From the NCBI GenBank assembly GCA_011775825.1, contig JAABYK010000080.1, positions 1 through 8,133 on the forward strand: a stretch of 8,133 bases of DNA. The letters are read 5' to 3'. The DNA comes from Candidatus Zhuqueibacterota bacterium (GTDB taxonomy: Bacteria > Zhuqueibacterota > Zhuqueibacteria > Oceanimicrobiales > Oceanimicrobiaceae). The translations under genes and the position numbers were made by a program. Each line of letters starts with the position of its first letter. Position 1 is the first letter of the stretch. Below are positions 6,607-8,133 of this stretch, piece after piece. The notes under the pieces are model-generated. The model was not told the DNA's origin and did not search any database. It worked only from the letters and a program-made list of their open reading frames with translations.

Positions 6607-7511
6607 TTAAGCAGAGACTGGCCGCCTGTATAGAGAGGCGTGCCAGTATTGCCCGCTATATTTGTGCTCGATACACTCGAGAAATTCCGCATAGTATGCT
6701 GCCGGATATTCTTCCAGGCCCGGTGTTTTGCCACTAAAGCTCAAGTAGTCCGGATGTGTGTTCAAGAGCGCCATGCCGCCGCGTTCAGCAATCCAATCCA
6801 ATTTTTTCTTCCAGATATCGATGGTGGTTTCTCGCATCAGTATGACCAAGCAAAAATCCTGGGGAAGCGTGTCGGGCAATTCCACCTAACCTTGATGGAT
6901 CGAATCACCTTTAACAAAAAACGGAAAGATGGTTTCAACGCCGTCTGACTGCGGCTCGAATGGATCGGTATCGAATGTAGAGGCGTCATCTCGATTTTCA
7001 ACACATGAATCCAGTCGAGATTGTGGTGCATGGCTGGCGAGTGAAAGCCGACTGCATGCCCTTCCTTCAAGTAATGATTTATTCGGCTTGTGCGCTTTTG
7101 AAAAATCTCTTTCGAGCGATATAACTTCCCGTCATGTTTTAGTCCGTGGACGCCGACCTCCAATCCTTTCCCGGTCAGTAGATCTCGCAATGCTTTAGAA
7201 ACGGCATATCGCTCGGGAACGAAGTTGAAGGAAGACCGAAACCCGAGATTTTCTTCCAACGCCGTCAAATCTTGACATTTTTTCTGTCTGTTGGCGCGAT
7301 CCACATCATGTGTCAAAACGACGGCGAACCGTTTCTGGCCCGACCAACCGGACCCTCCTTCGGGCGCCTCGCCGGCTGTTTCAAGGATAGGCCAGACATT
7401 AGAGTAAGCCTGGCGTTTCCGCGTTACGAGCAGCCGGCGCAAAAAGATCTGCAGCCGCCTCGGGATGATCGGACGTACAAAGTAATAAATCGTGTTAATT
7501 GATTTGTTCAT
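6607..7511 (-). pseudogene. Polysaccharide deacetylase (NodB fold), broken by frameshift and nonsense mutation
   Basis: Taking ATG at 7511 and adding one base gives a 301-residue deacetylase of usual length. The first part (174 residues) has IIPRRLQIFLRRLL (15-28), LTHDVD (66-71) and VHGLKH (121-126, the HxxxH zinc motif). After GAG at 6992-6990 the frame breaks: the original reading continues in the -1 frame as DASTFDTDPFEPQSDG. Family members have Tyr-Asp-Ala-Ser-Thr here, so loss of the T of a TAT codon between 6990 and 6989 explains it. In that frame TAG at 6888-6886 replaces the Tyr expected before VELPDTLPQDF; the rest follows, including NTHPDYL, and ends at TAA 6609-6607. The RxP-type motif reads GFHSP (His at 7043-7041) where Arg is usual. 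The start overlaps the sulfotransferase gene by 17 bp; an ATG at 7586 would overlap by 92 bp and adds atypical sequence. Two separate lesions make a single sequencing error unlikely. Confidence 0.88.
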
Positions 7512-8133
7512 GGTCTGCCGAGATTTCGTTAAATTCGTGCGCATCGTGCGATCGTGTATGACGGCGAACCATAATCGGATACCCATATTGAAACAAAAAC
7601 GGCCACGTCAACGCAACAATAATGGCTTTATCTGTTTTCCTTATGGTCTGCCATGCGTCGTCCAGCTTTATTTTAACCAGGCCGCTATGAAAGCGATTGG
7701 GATTACCGTAAATGGTATGATTAACTCCAAGTGCAGCTTCATGATCCGAAACAAACGGAAGATCAAGATTTGGCTTTTCTAAAAAATCGAGAATCCGTTT
7801 ACTCGTCTCCACCGGCCTCTTTACAAAATCCTCATAACGCAGTCTTTGGTAACGTTTCGGCGATATGTGGCCGATCCCTTCCGCCACCATATTGCGCACG
7901 CTCCACTCGAGTACGCTCTTTACCGGCTTTTCGCGCCGTAAACCCACTTTCTTTCTCAGCCAGGAATAAGCCGTTGCACGAGGATCACGAACGAGATGCA
8001 AAATATACAAATCGATTCCGGGGAGCATGGACAATATGTAAGCATACCCGGCGTTTTTCGAAGGATCGACAATGACCTGGCTGCCTGTAACGTCACCGAT
8101 AGCGTTGTAGAGCATCTCCAAAGCGCGGGTATA
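7495..8133 (-). CDS. Sulfotransferase, C-terminal part (5' end beyond window)
   Basis: The frame is open to the window edge, giving 212 residues of a longer protein; a TTG at 8121 is internal, not a start. Sulfotransferases move sulfate from PAPS to hydroxyl groups of glycans or small molecules. Visible motifs are VIVDPSKN (residues 20-27), the strand-loop LHLVRDPRA (45-53), typical of the 3'-phosphate-binding region of PAPS enzymes (Arg-Asp-Pro-Arg), RYEDFVKRP (99-107), and HTIYGNPNRF (138-147), a GNPxR pattern seen near the C terminus of many bacterial sulfotransferases. A WPFLFQYGYP segment follows. The last 25 or so residues are polar and His/Glu-rich. The 5' PAPS phosphate-binding loop lies outside the window, so activity cannot be confirmed. 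Context suggests sulfation of the cluster's polysaccharide. Its stop overlaps the start of the broken deacetylase by 17 bp. Confidence 0.85.
   Translation of the reverse strand, partial: YTRALEMLYNAIGDVTGSQVIVDPSKNAGYAYILSMLPGIDLYILHLVRDPRATAYSWLRKKVGLRREKPVKSVLEWSVRNMVAEGIGHISPKRYQRLRYEDFVKRPVETSKRILDFLEKPNLDLPFVSDHEAALGVNHTIYGNPNRFHSGLVKIKLDDAWQTIRKTDKAIIVALTWPFLFQYGYPIMVRRHTRSHDAHEFNEISADHEQIN

Noticed and set aside
6886..6888. TAG read as pyrrolysine or suppressed stop in the deacetylase
   Set aside because: The same gene also carries a frameshift about 100 bases earlier, the position is a Tyr in the family as I recall it, and no pylTSBCD gene is in the window. Decay is simpler.
6980..6995. 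Programmed -1 frameshift in the deacetylase
   Set aside because: The local sequence TTGAAAATCGAGATG has no in-frame X-XXY-YYZ slippery heptamer, and a -1 shift would run into the TAG at 6888-6886 anyway.
8119..8121. TTG at 8121 as the sulfotransferase start
   Set aside because: The frame stays open to the window edge, and the protein would lack the N-terminal PAPS-binding loop that the family needs.

Overview
The window looks like part of a bacterial surface-polysaccharide (exopolysaccharide or glycoconjugate) biosynthesis and modification cluster. All supported genes lie on the minus strand, so transcription runs from the high-coordinate end to the low end. Gene families, Shine-Dalgarno-like sites and tight spacing point to a Gram-negative bacterium, possibly a member of the former Deltaproteobacteria or a similar EPS producer. 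This taxonomic guess is inference; no marker gene is present. There are no RNA genes, insertion sequences, CRISPR arrays or convincing promoters or terminators.

In transcription order the layout is: (1) a sulfotransferase whose 5' end lies beyond the window (7495-8133); (2) a NodB-type polysaccharide deacetylase broken by a one-base deletion and an in-frame TAG (6607-7511); (3) a 28-codon stub that looks like the start of a FemAB/GNAT-type acyltransferase gene (6484-6570), ending at an imperfect direct repeat; (4) an HprK-like P-loop protein (5263-6456); (5) a thymidylate-kinase-like P-loop kinase (4522-5253); (6) an ATP-grasp ligase (3243-4538); (7) a second, intact polysaccharide deacetylase with a long N-terminal domain (1420-3138); (8) a GT4 glycosyltransferase (131-1312); (9) the first 36 codons of a Gfo/Idh/MocA-type oxidoreductase (1-108).

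Functionally, the glycosyltransferase and oxidoreductase would build or supply sugars, while the sulfotransferase and deacetylase would decorate the glycan. The HprK-like protein, TMPK-like kinase and ATP-grasp ligase form a compact run of three ATP-using enzymes whose substrates cannot be read from sequence. Genes 4 to 6 are separated by 9 bp or overlap by 17 bp, consistent with one operon and translational coupling.

The most notable feature is local decay between 6465 and 7511: a deacetylase with two independent inactivating lesions and a substituted motif residue sits directly upstream of a truncated FemAB-like gene, while the flanking genes are intact. No clearly unprecedented system is visible. 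The best candidates for follow-up are the decayed deacetylase/FemAB pair and the uncharacterised HprK-like, TMPK-like and ATP-grasp module. No gene-free stretch exceeds 300 bp; the longest gaps are 107 bp (1313-1419) and 104 bp (3139-3242).
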